DNA from: Membranipora membranacea
Lineage: Eukaryota; Bryozoa; Gymnolaemata; Cheilostomatida; Membraniporidae
Length of the DNA stretch: 64,000 bases
Reading direction: 5' to 3'
Assembly (NCBI GenBank): GCA_914767715.1
Contig: OU612073.1
Coordinates: 2,914,001-2,978,000 of the forward strand
This document shows, one piece after another, positions 23,901 through 35,838 of this stretch. Each line of letters opens with the position of its first letter. Position 1 is the stretch's first letter. The notes beneath the pieces were generated by a model that made no database searches, was not told the DNA's origin, and was given only the letters and a program-made list of their open reading frames with translations. The translations under genes and the position numbers were made by a program.

Positions 23901-26900
23901 AAATAGATTTGCTTCTAACTCACCTCATGAGGAGGAGCAACTCCTGCTTATCTCGAATCTGCAAACCGTTTGGCTCTGTGGCTTTTCATTCTCCGTCAGC
24001 GTCCGTTTTAATTAGGGTCACTTTTGCTAAAAAAAAACATGCCATACACCACCATTCAAAAACGAAAACTCTGTCGAATCTTTATCAAACTCCGACCAGT
24101 TCAAGCTCTTATCGGCCTTATTCTAAATCCAGAATATTGGAATCATCGGTTTAATAGGGGGGTAATTAAGCTGACTTTAAATTTGCAAAATTATACCAAG
24201 GGTGGGTATCACGCTTTTTTTTCGCTCGGATCAAAAAATAGATTTGCTTCTAACTCACCTCATGAGGAGGAGCAACTCCTGCTTATCTCGAATCTGCAAA
24301 CCGTTTGGCTCTGTGGATTTTCATTCTCCGTCAGCGTCCGTTTTAATTAGGGTCACTTTTGCTAAAAAAAAACATGCCATACACCACCATTCAAAAACGA
24401 AAACTCTGTCGAATCTTTATCAAACTCCGACCAGTTCAAGCTCTTATCGGCCTTATTCTAAATCCAGAATATTGGAATCATCGGTTTCATAGGGGGGTAA
24501 TTAAGCTGACTTTAAATTTGCAAAATTATACCAAGGGTGGGTATCACGCTTTTTTTTCGCTCGGATCAAAAAATAGATTTGCTTCTAACTCACCTCATGA
24601 GGAGGAGCAACTCCTGCTTATCTCGAATCTGCAAACCGTTTGGCTCTGTGGCTTTTCATTCTCCGTCAGCGTCCGTTTTAATTAGGGTCACTTTTGCTAA
24701 AAAAAAACATGCCATACACCACCATTCAAAAACGAAAACTCTGTCGAATCTTTATCAAACTCCGACCAGTTCAAGCTCTTATCGGCCTTATTCTAAATCC
24801 AGAATATTGGAATCATCGGTTTAATAGGGGGGTAATTAAGCTGACTTTAAATTTGCAAAATTATACCAAGGGTGGGTATCACGCTTTTTTTTCGCTCGGA
24901 TCAAAAAATAGATTTGCTTCTAACTCACCTCATGAGGAGGAGCAACTCCTGCTTATCTCGAATCTGCAAACCGTTTGGCTCTGTGGATTTTCATTCTCCG
25001 TCAGCGTCCGTTTTAATTAGGGTCACTTTTGCTAAAAAAAAACATGCCATACACCACCATTCAAAAACGAAAACTCTGTCGAATCTTTATCAAACTCCGA
25101 CCAGTTCAAGCTCTTATCGGCCTTATTCTAAATCCAGAATATTGGAATCATCGGTTTCATAGGGGGGTAATTAAGCTGACTTTAAATTTGCAAAATTATA
25201 CCAAGGGTGGGTATCACGCTTTTTTTTCGCTCGGATCAAAAAATAGATTTGCTTCTAACTCACCTCATGAGGAGGAGCAACTCCTGCTTATCTCGAATCT
25301 GCAAACCGTTTGGCTCTGTGGCTTTTCATTCTCCGTCAGCGTCCGTTTTAATTAGGGTCACTTTTGCTAAAAAAAAACATGCCATACACCACCATTCAAA
25401 AACGAAAACTCTGTCGAATCTTTATCAAACTCCGACCAGTTCAAGCTCTTATCGGCCTTATTCTAAATCCAGAATATTGGAATCATCGGTTTAATAGGGG
25501 GGTAATTAAGCTGACTTTAAATTTGCAAAATTATACCAAGGGTGGGTATCACGCTTTTTTTTCGCTCGGATCAAAAAATAGATTTGCTTCTAACTCACCT
25601 CATGAGGAGGAGCAACTCCTGCTTATCTCGAATCTGCAAACCGTTTGGCTCTGTGGATTTTCATTCTCCGTCAGCGTCCGTTTTAATTAGGGTCACTTTT
25701 GCTAAAAAAAAACATGCCATACACCACCATTCAAAAACGAAAACTCTGTCGAATCTTTATCAAACTCCGACCAGTTCAAGCTCTTATCGGCCTTATTCTA
25801 AATCCAGAATATTGGAATCATCGGTTTCATAGGGGGGTAATTAAGCTGACTTTAAATTTGCAAAATTATACCAAGGGTGGGTATCACGCTTTTTTTTCGC
25901 TCGGATCAAAAAATAGATTTGCTTCTAACTCACCTCATGAGGAGGAGCAACTCCTGCTTATCTCGAATCTGCAAACCGTTTGGCTCTGTGGCTTTTCATT
26001 CTCCGTCAGCGTCCGTTTTAATTAGGGTCACTTTTGCTAAAAAAAAACATGCCATACACCACCATTCAAAAACCAAAACTCTGTCGAATCTTTATCAAAC
26101 TCCGACCAGTTCAAGCTCTTATCGGCCTTATTCTAAATCCAGAATATTGGAATCATCGGTTTAATAGGGGGGTAATTAAGCTGACTTTAAATTTGCAAAA
26201 TTATACCAAGGGTGGGTATCACGCTTTTTTTTCGCTCGGATCAAAAAATAGATTTGCTTCTAACTCACCTCATGAGGAGGAGCAACTCCTGCTTATCTCG
26301 AATCTGCAAACCGTTTGGCTCTGTGGATTTTCATTCTCCGTCAGCGTCCGTTTTAATTAGGGTCACTTTTGCTAAAAAAAAACATGCCATACACCACCAT
26401 TCAAAAACGAAAACTCTGTCGAATCTTTATCAAACTCCGACCAGTTCAAGCTCTTATCGGCCTTATTCTAAATCCAGAATATTGGAATCATCGGTTTCAT
26501 AGGGGGGTAATTAAGCTGACTTTAAATTTGCAAAATTATACCAAGGGTGGGTATCACGCTTTTTTTTCGCTCGGATCAAAAAATAGATTTGCTTCTAACT
26601 CACCTCATGAGGAGGAGCAACTCCTGCTTATCTCGAATCTGCAAACCGTTTGGCTCTGTGGCTTTTCATTCTCCGTCAGCGTCCGTTTTAATTAGGGTCA
26701 CTTTTGCTAAAAAAAAACATGCCATACACCACCATTCAAAAACGAAAACTCTGTCGAATCTTTATCAAACTCCGACCAGTTCAAGCTCTTATCGGCCTTA
26801 TTCTAAATCCAGAATATTGGAATCATCGGTTTAATAGGGGGGTAATTAAGCTGACTTTAAATTTGCAAAATTATACCAAGGGTGGGTATCACGCTTTTTT

Positions 26901-27917
26901 TTCGCTCGGATCAAAAAATAGATTTGCTTCTAACTCACCTCATGAGGAGGAGCAACTCCTGCTTATCTCGAATCTGCAAACCGTTTGGCTCTGTGGATTT
27001 TCATTCTCCGTCAGCGTCCGTTTTAATTAGGGTCACTTTTGCTAAAAAAAAACATGCCATACACCACCATTCAAAAACGAAAACTCTGTCGAATCTTTAT
27101 CAAACTCCGACCAGTTCAAGCTCTTATCGGCCTTATTCTAAATCCAGAATATTGGAATCATCGGTTTCATAGGGGGGTAATTAAGCTGACTTTAAATTTG
27201 CAAAATTATACCAAGGGTGGGTATCACGCTTTTTTTTCGCTCGGATCAAAAAATAGATTTGCTTCTAACTCACCTCATGAGGAGGAGCAACTCCTGCTTA
27301 TCTCGAATCTGCAAACCGTTTGGCTCTGTGGCTTTTCATTCTCCGTCAGCGTCCGTTTTAATTAGGGTCACTTTTGCTAAAAAAAAACATGCCATACACC
27401 ACCATTCAAAAACGAAAACTCTGTCGAATCTTTATCAAACTCCGACCAGTTCAAGCTCTTATCGGCCTTATTCTAAATCCAGAATATTGGAATCATCGGT
27501 TTAATAGGGGGGTAATTAAGCTGACTTTAAATTTGCAAAATTATACCAAGGGTGGGTATCACGCTTTTTTTTCGCTCCGATCAAAAAATAGATTTGCTTC
27601 TAACTCACCTCATGAGGAGGAGCAACTCCTGCTTATCTCGAATCTGCAAACCGTTTGGCTCTGTGGATTTTCATTCTCCGTCAGCGTCCGTTTTAATTAG
27701 GGTCACTTTTGCTAAAAAAAAACATGCCATACACCACCATTCAAAAACGAAAACTCTGTCGAATCTTTATCAAACTCCGACCAGTTCAAGCTCTTATCGG
27801 CCTTATTCTAAATCCAGAATATTGGAATCATCGGTTTCATAGGGGGGTAATTAAGCTGACTTTAAATTTGCAAAATTATACCAAGGGTGGGTATCACGCT
27901 TTTTTTTCGCTCGGATT
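17981..27917. repeat. Tandem satellite array, right block
   Basis: About 30 further copies of the same 335-bp monomer in the same orientation, resuming inside the monomer interrupted by the retrotransposon. Monomers here are much more alike than at the left edge. Two diagnostic sites, GGTTTCATAG versus GGTTTAATAG and GTGGATTTTCA versus GTGGCTTTTCA, alternate to give a dimer. The block ends abruptly at about 27,917, within the part of the monomer that reads TTTCGCTCGGAT, with no gradual decay. Confidence 0.98.
24202..27917. repeat. Homogenised dimeric higher-order repeat (670 bp)
   Basis: From about 24,202 to the array edge, monomers alternate strictly between a type with GTGGATTTTCA plus GGTTTCATAG and a type with GTGGCTTTTCA plus GGTTTAATAG, giving a 670-bp unit repeated about 5.5 times with very few other differences. 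Alternation of only the CATAG/AATAG site is already visible from about 19.5 to 21.4 kb. An out-of-step monomer at 23,532 (ATTTTCA with AATAG) marks an exchange event. Confidence 0.88.
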
Positions 27918-27941
27918 ACCTCCGACCAGTTCAAGCTCTTA
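27918..27941. repeat. Isolated satellite fragment at the array edge
   Basis: Immediately after the last monomer breaks off at TCGCTCGGAT, the next bases read CCTCCGACCAGTTCAAGCTC, which matches the internal monomer segment ACTCCGACCAGTTCAAGCTC normally found about 230 bp further on. The array edge is therefore a rearranged, internally deleted monomer and not a clean end. Confidence 0.8.
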
Positions 27942-28525
27942 GAGTTGCTTTATCTCCGATACAACCAGTACCTGCTATCTGCCGTGTAGTTTCCACTCCG
28001 CCTCTCTGTTTATAGTCTTCATAAAATTGGAAGTTATCTCCTATTGATAAAAAACATATTATTGATTCACTTAATTTTTAATGCAAATACACCTGATAAT
28101 ATTACTGACCCCAGTGCTTTTCCACTGCTCTAGCCTCACTCTTTATCAATCAGCCTATACTTACCTGTGCTTCTGTTATTTTGGAGGATGGGTGCAACAA
28201 GTTGACCTGGATTAATGTGTGTATTACCATTTGTGTACAATTCTATGCAACATGCTGATTGGTTCACACTTTAAACTGTTTTCACCTAGAATTATTGCAT
28301 GCTTAATTGATAACCAAAGAGATATTATTAGATCTCAATCACCAAGATAGACAGTTGTTTATGTACATGAGCATTTCAGCCTCACAGGGAAGTAAGGAAC
28401 ATTAACCAGTAACCTATTTATTGACTGTAGATCCTGCAAATACTTTATCATGATGACACTTTACACCAATTCACAAGTCAGTGAGACCAAGGAGTTAGAG
28501 ACAATAGCATGAGAATCAATGTGAC
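27942..28525. other. Unique AT-rich sequence, no gene seen
   Basis: Non-repetitive sequence next to the satellite. I see no open frame with coding character, no RNA gene and no transposon motif. Confidence 0.6.
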
Positions 28526-28650
28526 AATGGTTTTTTCAATATTATTATGATTATAGTATGACTCCAAAACATGTTTTTCTCTAACTTCTTGATGAGACAA
28601 ACATGCTTTTGTAGCCATACTATAATCATACTGTTGAATAAAAAACCATT
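28526..28650. repeat. 125-bp fold-back (MITE-like or hairpin precursor)
   Basis: The left arm (28,526-28,560, starting AATGGTTTTTT) and right arm (28,616-28,650, ending AAAAAACCATT) are inverted copies with a few mismatches. The best part is ATGATTATAGTATG against CATACTATAATCAT. The inner segments (CCAAAACATGTTT and CAAACATGCTTTTG) also pair, so nearly the whole unit folds back. No clear target-site duplication or transposase is present. Confidence 0.75.
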
Positions 28651-31600
28651 TACCTTGAATCTTATGCTATTGTTCTGGCTGTCACTATTATTAGGGAGTT
28701 AGTGACTCCAACTCCAACTCCTAGCTTTGATCTTTTGCATAGTAACCTGAACTTATCATCAGTCTCCTCTGTTTCCACCCTGACCTGTTAGTTCTCAGCA
28801 CTCAATATTAGTACTTTTTGAAGCAGATTCTGTTATTTTGCAACTTGAATGATTACAGTGTATGCAATTGTCTTTATTCATTGTATTTATGAATTCTGTA
28901 AATTGATATAATAGACATGAAGCTTAAAACTGTCAATTCTATAGATGAAGAAGATTCAGTATCTCTCAAAAAAACTTTTTATTTATAGTGAAGATTGCAA
29001 ATTGCATAACATATGCAGGAGGCATGACAGTGTCACAGCTCCATCCCCCCCCCCCAACAGCTGCAGCGTTGGTGGTTAACAGCTATTCCAGGTTTGCATT
29101 GTTGCCTTCCAAGCATAAGAAGTGTCTGGCTCTATTACTGGCTAGCGCACAGTATTACAAGTGACAGTGCTAGGGCTATCATGGTTTCCAAAGAGTTTTT
29201 ATTGGGCTTCACCAAGTTCAACCAGCTCGGATTATTGAATAACTACATGGAATTACAAGGTACCAACATGCTTCTCTCCTTGGTATCCCAACTTTTAGGT
29301 TCATCTACATTACCTTTTCGTTCTCACCAATATCCATCCATCCATCAATTTCTCTAATTACACACTGTAAATTTTCAAGGATCACGGTCCATAACTTCCT
29401 AAGAGAAAGCCAGATTATGTTTATTTTCTAGTTTTTATTGCTCTCTGCAGGTCACATCCCTTGTCGCAACATAAGGTTATTTCAGTCTAATGAAAGTATT
29501 GGCTGTTGTGATAAAAGCTTTTATAGTAGCAATAAGATAGCTCAGGAAATTAATCTTGAGCTATTCTACTAACTTCATGAATTCCCGTATGCAACATCGG
29601 TCTGTGGAACGCTATAATAAAACTTTAACTGAACTCCGAATCGCAGGAATTGAATTAGGATTTAGTGCCGTCTTCGACATGGAAATTATCGGCAACAATG
29701 AGCTTATACACACTATATATTATAGTGCATCTCGCAGAACACTTGGCCTATAGAGTATCTAAATCACGTTAATCTATATTTATTATACTAATTTCGATGT
29801 AGGCTAACTATCAATATTGCGCAGCAGACAATCACAGAACGAATAGTGATCATGAATGACATATATGTACATTTATTATTAGACATTAGAATATACAGAA
29901 ATTAGTGAAATTAGTATTGTGTTCATTTTGACGCCCTATTACTTTTAGCACAACAAAATGAGAGGAGATAAATCATATTTGTCACCTTGGCTGGGCTCCA
30001 TTCCTTGTAGTGCCTCGCCCACCCAGCACTCGGGTCTTCGGACCCTCAATACCTCACGTTGGGCTCTGATGCAGCACAGCCTGCACATATTGTGCACCAG
30101 GAGCAACTTGACAGGTATTATTATTTTAAAATCTTCACACTTAAAGACATTTGTGATTATAGGTTGAAATCCAGAGCTTTTTTGTTCTCGTTGACAACCT
30201 GGTACTAAGTGCAGTAAATACTAGCACAAAGGTGCAAAAGTATGGCTAATACTGTACTTATAATATTTTATAATAGATAGATTGTCACCTTCTTGTTTCT
30301 AGCGGTTAGATTAGGAAATCTCAAGATATCCTTTCTGTAGGATGTACACATTTCTTTCTAGGGGTTACTCAGTTCGCCTGTTATTACTCCTAGTGGTATA
30401 GAGGGCGTACTCCTGAGGTAACCTTCTTGCAGGATATACACAATATACCGATTTTAAGATCAACTCAAACACTGCATGCAAATCACCACAAAGCGTGATG
30501 ATTAGATATAGCTTTGAAAAGCCATGAATTAATTCAAATCTTTTTCAGGAGTTATCTTTCCCTTTTATAATGCAAGATAACTCCTCACTTTACTGGATCA
30601 CAGTGAAATTATAATAGAGAAGAGATGAAGCTTTGATAAGTCAAGGATTAACTTTGTATGCTAAACTATGTAGTAACTGTTATACATTAAATTTTACAAA
30701 TTTTATCAGAGCACCCTATATAAACATTTTATTTTCAGAGAATACTATACTTTTTTTTATTGTACAATCTACAATCATCTTTAGGAATGTTTTTCAATTT
30801 CATGCAGTGACAGAACATAATAAGAATGAGACGAGTACAAAACACACAACATACAAGTCAATCAGCAAATAAAATTGATTATTTTGTAAAAAGGGTAGTC
30901 AGCAAATAGAAAATTAATAAGTTATGTTAATGTGATATCAGTGTCAAAACCAAACAATCTATCGATAGATAGTTAATAAAGTGTGTAATGACTTGTGTGA
31001 ACATGTCGTATAGCATAGTTAGGGGTTGACCAATCCAGTAGATTATCAGACATTTCCATGTCTCTGTATGACCTTGAGTGAGTCGTCTCATAGTTATAGT
31101 CATAGCTAACACAGCGCCGAAAACTGCACACTTGCATCGACTGAAATGACAGAATAATATTTGTTGCTTTAATTGATCTAGATTATTGTTTGCTAAACAT
31201 ATTGTGGAAAGAGCACATTTATAACAGGTTTGACTTGGAAGGCAGCAAAATATTTCTTGGATTACAAGGTAAAATTTGGCACTGGTTACTTGGTAAAAAA
31301 TGAGAATAGATTTATGCGCCTCATTTTGTATGCGTTTCGAGTGGTTGGGCCAAGGGCAGGGTTGGTCTGGGAGAGGTACATTAACACCCTCAAGCAAGGG
31401 GAAGTTCATTTCAAATGATTGTCAGATAGGCTATCTGAAATCTGTAAACTGCAGCTCTAAGCTTCTTTGTGGGTAGAACTGATGTTCAGTATCAAACTTT
31501 ATATAAGATCCTTGCTTCAAGCGATGCTGAGACGGTTGTGCAGCATGGCTCGGAAATTCCGCATATATACTATATTTATGTAAATAAGCTGAAAGTGTAA

Positions 31601-32519
31601 TATAAAGGGCCACGATTTTTAATCTAAGAAAATGCATGAACAAATACTTGAACACACTCTGTGACAGCGATTGACAGGACACTAATGTGTAACAGTTTTT
31701 TCCAGACACGCAAGGCTACATTGAGGCATCAAAAAATAACCAATCAGGTTGCTGCAAGAAAAAGAAGGCTGCAGGTTTGCCCACGCCTGTTTTAAATGGT
31801 AAGAAAACCACTACCATCCTAAAAGTCTGACCAAGCCATTGTCGTCTGACGTTTCGATGAGAATATCACCAAGACACATTTATTTATTGTGTAACATTCA
31901 AAGAAATTTTTTTTTAAATTGGTATTACTTACCTCAATTTGTTTAGGCTGATTCCATATGAGCCTCAATAGCTTTTGTTATTATATCTAGCGTTGGGAAT
32001 TTGTCATTAGTCTTATATAAAAAAGAAATTTAGAACAAATATATAATCCTATCTTGAGTTGTTGTCCTCAAAAATTTTCTAAGAAAGTGGCATATCACTG
32101 TAAGCTTGATTTACAAATAAATAAACTTATAAATATTCACACTTATCAATTGTAGGCTCAGAGTCACGGTGTTGCCTAACTGCTCAATGACTTTGGAGTT
32201 GGATCCTTTTGCAACCACAGAGAAAATTAATCTCAGTAGATTTGAAGTAAGAAAGGTATGTTATTAGTCGCGCATCATCTAATTCCCTGTTGACAATTAC
32301 GTCCTCTTAATCCAAATATAGTCCAAACCATAGTCACAGTGTTTATGTCAGACAGATTATACATTACTTACTTTGTATAATAAGACATTTGGTAATCTAC
32401 CCTTATCTTTCTCTGAGAGTCACAAAGTATCACTTGGTGCTGCTTGAACCCAAAACCTACCCGGTGTCAATCAACAACATTATTCATAGACAAATTAATT
32501 GTCACTATTACTTAGGGAC
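28651..32519. other. Intergenic, no supported gene
   Basis: Low-complexity AT-rich sequence with a C11 run at about 29,046-29,056. Short open frames on both strands (for example near 29.1, 30.0 and 31.0-31.7 kb) show no recognisable motif, signal peptide or splice context, and I regard them as chance. Confidence 0.6.
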
Positions 32520-32840
32520 TACGGAGTCAGCAGTGGTCTTACGGTTAAGGGTAAGAACTTGTGATCTTATGATCCAGGTTCATCTTATGATCCAGGTTCA
32601 TCTTATGATCCAGGTTCGCCGGCTGTCATTTCTGATTCGGTGCTGGCAAGCCATTCATCCTAGCCAGGGCTGTTTGGATCAGGACCATAAATACAGGAGG
32701 TCTACTGTGTGCTTGCACGCAGGATAAATATCCCCATCTGCCTCATCAAATAAGGAGTAGCAGGCAACTGCGGGCAAGGATATAGGTTATCCACCCCACA
32801 CAAGTCTGTTAAATAGGGCAGTTAAATAAGAGCTAGTGTA
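32520..32840 (+). mobile_element. tRNA-derived SINE-like element with an 18-bp triplication
   Basis: CAGTGGTCTTACGGTTAAGG (32,531-32,550) resembles a pol III A box in a tRNA-like head, and ATCCAGGTTCG resembles a B box. The B-box region is expanded as three tandem 18-bp copies of TCTTATGATCCAGGTTCA (32,565-32,618). A roughly 200-bp non-tRNA body follows to about 32,840. No second copy in this window confirms the borders. Confidence 0.5.
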
Positions 32841-33283
32841 TGATGTGCTTACTTATTGAACTATGGTTCTAACATCTTTCTGTGAATTATCTGTCTTGTT
32901 CTGTTTGTTACCAGATTATGTCAAGTTTATTTGTCTCGAGTACCGAGTTTCACGTAATAATGAAAACCAGTGAACACTGGCTTTTTACAAAAATAAAACA
33001 CTTGTAATATAAGTGTTTTTTTTTAAACAAGCAAGGAACACAGTTTTATCATCAATCCTGCTGTTCTCGCACCACAGGAACCACGCTTCCCTTTTGTGGA
33101 TTACCAGCCAAAAGCAGTTTATTGGTCACAGTCCCAGATAGATGCTTTATCGGAAAGTCAAAACAAGGCATATATAAGCAAGGGAATTCAAAAAATAATG
33201 CATAGCAATTAATTCTGATAATTCCTCCTGCTCCTCGAAACTAATAAAGCAAAATGCTTTGTCAACTGAAAACAAACACAGCT

Positions 33284-33428
33284 ATCTACCAATAGTTTGT
33301 TCTCACAGCAGATGTTTGACAATGCTCCTTCGAGCTATCTTCACATCTGGGACACTTCCTGTGTTGTCTAATTACTATGGGAGAAGATTTGATAATAGAA
33401 AACTTGCTTCTATGATCGGCTCAATTCA
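33284..33428. repeat. Direct duplication, copy 1
   Basis: A 145-bp segment (from ATCTACCAATAGTTTG to CGGCTCAATTCA) recurs at 33,943-34,088 with about 10% differences. It is not satellite and encodes nothing recognisable. Confidence 0.85.
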
Positions 33429-33459
33429 GATTGTGTCATAATATATGTTGGGTGAGTCA

Positions 33460-33478
33460 TATATATATATATATATAT
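33460..33478. repeat. (AT)n microsatellite
   Basis: A short uninterrupted AT run. Confidence 0.85.
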
Positions 33479-33942
33479 TAATATTATATTTTGTGTTTTG
33501 GGTGTTTCTGATCAAAAAAATGACGAAATTGGTATCATCTGAACTCAAGAGCTTATCTTTAGAGACCCTAAAAAAGTCTTTCTAAAGGTGATTACAGGCT
33601 TATTCCATTGTTCAACTGCTGTCAGTCCCGCTGATGAAGTTCAGATGTTAGCTGACACATTATTGACTGTGAAAGTAATTGACGATTTTTATTTGGATTC
33701 TGCATCAATGAAATTTTTTGACGAAAATGAAAGGTGCAGCCCAACCAACGGTCAGGTAGTATATGAGTAGTGTAGCCCAGTACCGATCGATGGTTTTCCA
33801 ATTCCAGAGGTTCACACTGGTGGTCAGCAGTGGCTTCTCCAATACAGTTGCTGGCTCTCTTCGCATGAAAATCAGATTTTTAATAACTATGTAACTAACT
33901 ACTATTCGGGCAGCTCCCGCAAGGGTCGTTTTTCTAACTAAA

Positions 33943-34088
33943 ATCTACCAATGGTTTGTTCTCACAGCAGCGTGTTTGACGATGCTCCTTCAAGCTATCT
34001 TCATATTTGAGACACTTCCTGTGTTGTCTAATTACTATGGGAGAAGAGTCGATGATTGAAAACTTGCTTCTATGATAGGCTCAATTCA
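33943..34088. repeat. Direct duplication, copy 2
   Basis: Second copy of the segment at 33,284-33,428, with one inserted base at CAGCAGCGTG. It ends 9 bp before the perfect hairpin at 34,098, whereas copy 1 has no hairpin next to it. Confidence 0.85.
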
Positions 34089-34097
34089 TCTGTTGTA

Positions 34098-34157
34098 TAG
34101 AAAAACTGAAGCCTTACTCAAATCTCAGAAGATTTGAGTAAGGCTTCAGTTTTTCTA
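34098..34157. repeat. Perfect 28-bp inverted repeat with a 4-base loop
   Basis: The left arm 34,098-34,125 (TAGAAAAACTGAAGCC...) and right arm 34,130-34,157 (...GGCTTCAGTTTTTCTA) are exact reverse complements around the loop CAGA. A perfect stem this long with so small a loop is far beyond chance. It may be a recent inverted duplication, a small fold-back element or a small-RNA precursor. Confidence 0.95.
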
Positions 34158-35534
34158 ATTGAGTAGTCTTGCCTCACTTAAAAATCCCATCATGAGACAT
34201 TTGGTGGATATGGTGCTTAAATTTTAAAGCCATATATTGAGATACTAGAGAATTCGCTGGTCTCAAAATGCAATAGATGCAAGAGCACTTGTTTGATGAT
34301 TTTGCCCAAGCAGCAGAAAAATTGAAGAAGGCAACCCTGATGTTTTTTTTCTGATCATACTGTTGGCTTCTAGATAGTGATGACAATTTTTGCTGCTACT
34401 TCACTTTGGATAGAATGAGTATTTGCTATCAGATACTTTTTAATTTTCCTAACGATGCTAGAATGGGTCTACTCTAGACTCTAGAATCTTTGAACGAGTT
34501 TGTACTATTATTTTCTATATGAATAGGTGAGACAACTCATCATCCCAACATAAGACATTATATGTTTTAGCACTGCCAACACTTTGGCTGTCAAAAACAA
34601 TAGGAGCCAGATGGAAACGAATTTTGGGAGGACTGTTACCCTGTGTTGGACTTGTAGGGACAGCTTTCTCTACCGAGGCATGGCTTGCTCTGATCTTCAA
34701 CAGAATTATCACAGGTGCTATGTTTAGATAATTGTACTGTCCAAGCTGGCACTAGTTTAAGTGCTAAAACGGCGTTTAGTGAGAGTTTGAAACTTAAAAT
34801 TAACAAACTCGCACTTGCAACACTCAGACCACTTAAACCAAGTTGGCACCTGTATGGAGGGTTTGAGCATATTTCCTATTGCAGTGGATGTTGATCTATA
34901 TAGATAGCATCAACTGTCAGCATGAAAAAATTACTAACCCAAACAAGATTCTTGTCCTTACCCAATTCAGGTATTGGTATCCTATATCTAAAGACAACAC
35001 TGTCATATGTTCATGATATAAATCGTATCCAAGCAAACGATACAATAATAAAGTAAAAAATATAAAGTAATATGCAACCATTTTCTCCCTCTCTCCTCCA
35101 CTGCAGGTTTTGGCTATATGCGTATGCTGACATCTTGCTACACAATTTTTTTCTTCTCACTGCAAAAACTATCAGTAAGTGTACAGTATACACTAAAGCT
35201 GCATTTACACTGCAGATCTCTCCGTAAGATTTTTCTGTTATATAAGCTACCGCTGAGAGCCGCATATAAAATGAATGTTGTGGCAGTGTCACAAAAACAG
35301 AATCTTGATTGCTCCAATGATAGCTTTAAAAAAAGTAAAAGCTTGATCAAATCTGACCTCTAGATGCAGCTCTCGACGTGAAGTAGCACGAAGATGGCAT
35401 GAGAGCATAGTGGTAAAGAGACTCTTAACACTGGGCCAATTTGGTGAGAAGACCAATAATTCTCTGACCCTTATGGGCAAAACACACTTTTAGGTTGCAC
35501 AAGTCACCATTGTTAACATATCTGCTGACAGCAG
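34158..35534. other. Intergenic, no supported gene
   Basis: Several short overlapping open frames on both strands (34.2-35.5 kb), none with family motifs. GCATAGTGGTAAAGAGACTC near 35,403-35,422 faintly resembles a tRNA-like A box, but no B box follows. Confidence 0.55.
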
Positions 35535-35681
35535 CCTCAACTGATCCTCAGAGGTTTGATCAGCGGTTGAAACCTCAGAGTGTAGAGCGGTTTGCATGAC
35601 GTCACATTACTAACATATAAGCCTCAGCTGATCCTCAGAAGATTGATGTGTATATAAAAACTCATTGAGGATCAGCTGAGG
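35535..35681. repeat. Cluster of inverted and direct repeats around CCTCAGCTGATCCTCA
   Basis: CCTCAGCTGATCCTCA (35,622-35,637) has a perfect 16-bp inverted partner at 35,666-35,681 and a degenerate direct copy at 35,535-35,554. Between them lies TGACGTCA (35,597-35,604), identical to the cAMP-response-element palindrome. The block directly abuts the retrotransposon tail starting at 35,687. Confidence 0.7.
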
Positions 35682-35686
35682 TTGCA

Positions 35687-35838
35687 ACATTTAAATTTGC
35701 ATTGTCAAAACATCTGTTTTTTGAATTGAGTTTTATTCCCTTGATTTTATTTCGATTGTTTTTTTTTTGTTTCTTTGCACATCAGGGAGAACATCTTCGG
35801 ATGATGGTTGTTGCAATAAAAATGTATATATATATAAA
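35687..35838 (+). mobile_element. Severely 5'-truncated non-LTR element (3' end only)
   Basis: This stretch (CATTTAAATTTGCATTGTCA ... CATCTTCGGATGATGGTTG) matches 39,757-39,894, the 3' end of the larger non-LTR element, almost base for base and in the same orientation. It is followed by an AT-rich tail (TATATATATA). It looks like an independent dead-on-arrival insertion, although a local duplication is possible. Confidence 0.8.

Noticed and set aside
1-27917. Dozens of overlapping 77-160 codon open frames in the satellite
   Set aside because: They are one repeat unit read in two frames. The unit length is not a multiple of three, 1-bp indels in A/T tracts fuse or break frames freely, and there is no start context, splice or poly(A) logic. 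Dual-frame openness in all copies follows from their near-identity.
1-27917. CRISPR array
   Set aside because: The 335-bp repeats are contiguous with no unique spacers, and the window is eukaryotic.
1-27917. CENP-B box in the monomer
   Set aside because: TTTTCGCTCGGATCAA superficially recalls the TTCG...CGGG core, but the required A and CGGG spacing does not fit on either strand.
30927-31709. Minus-strand ORFs of 160 and 92 codons
   Set aside because: No motif, no homologous pattern, overlapping opposite-strand frames and AT-rich composition; likely chance.
35395-35480. tRNA-like sequence GCATAGTGGTAAAGAGACTC
   Set aside because: Only an A-box-like stretch is present. There is no B box and no repeat copy here.
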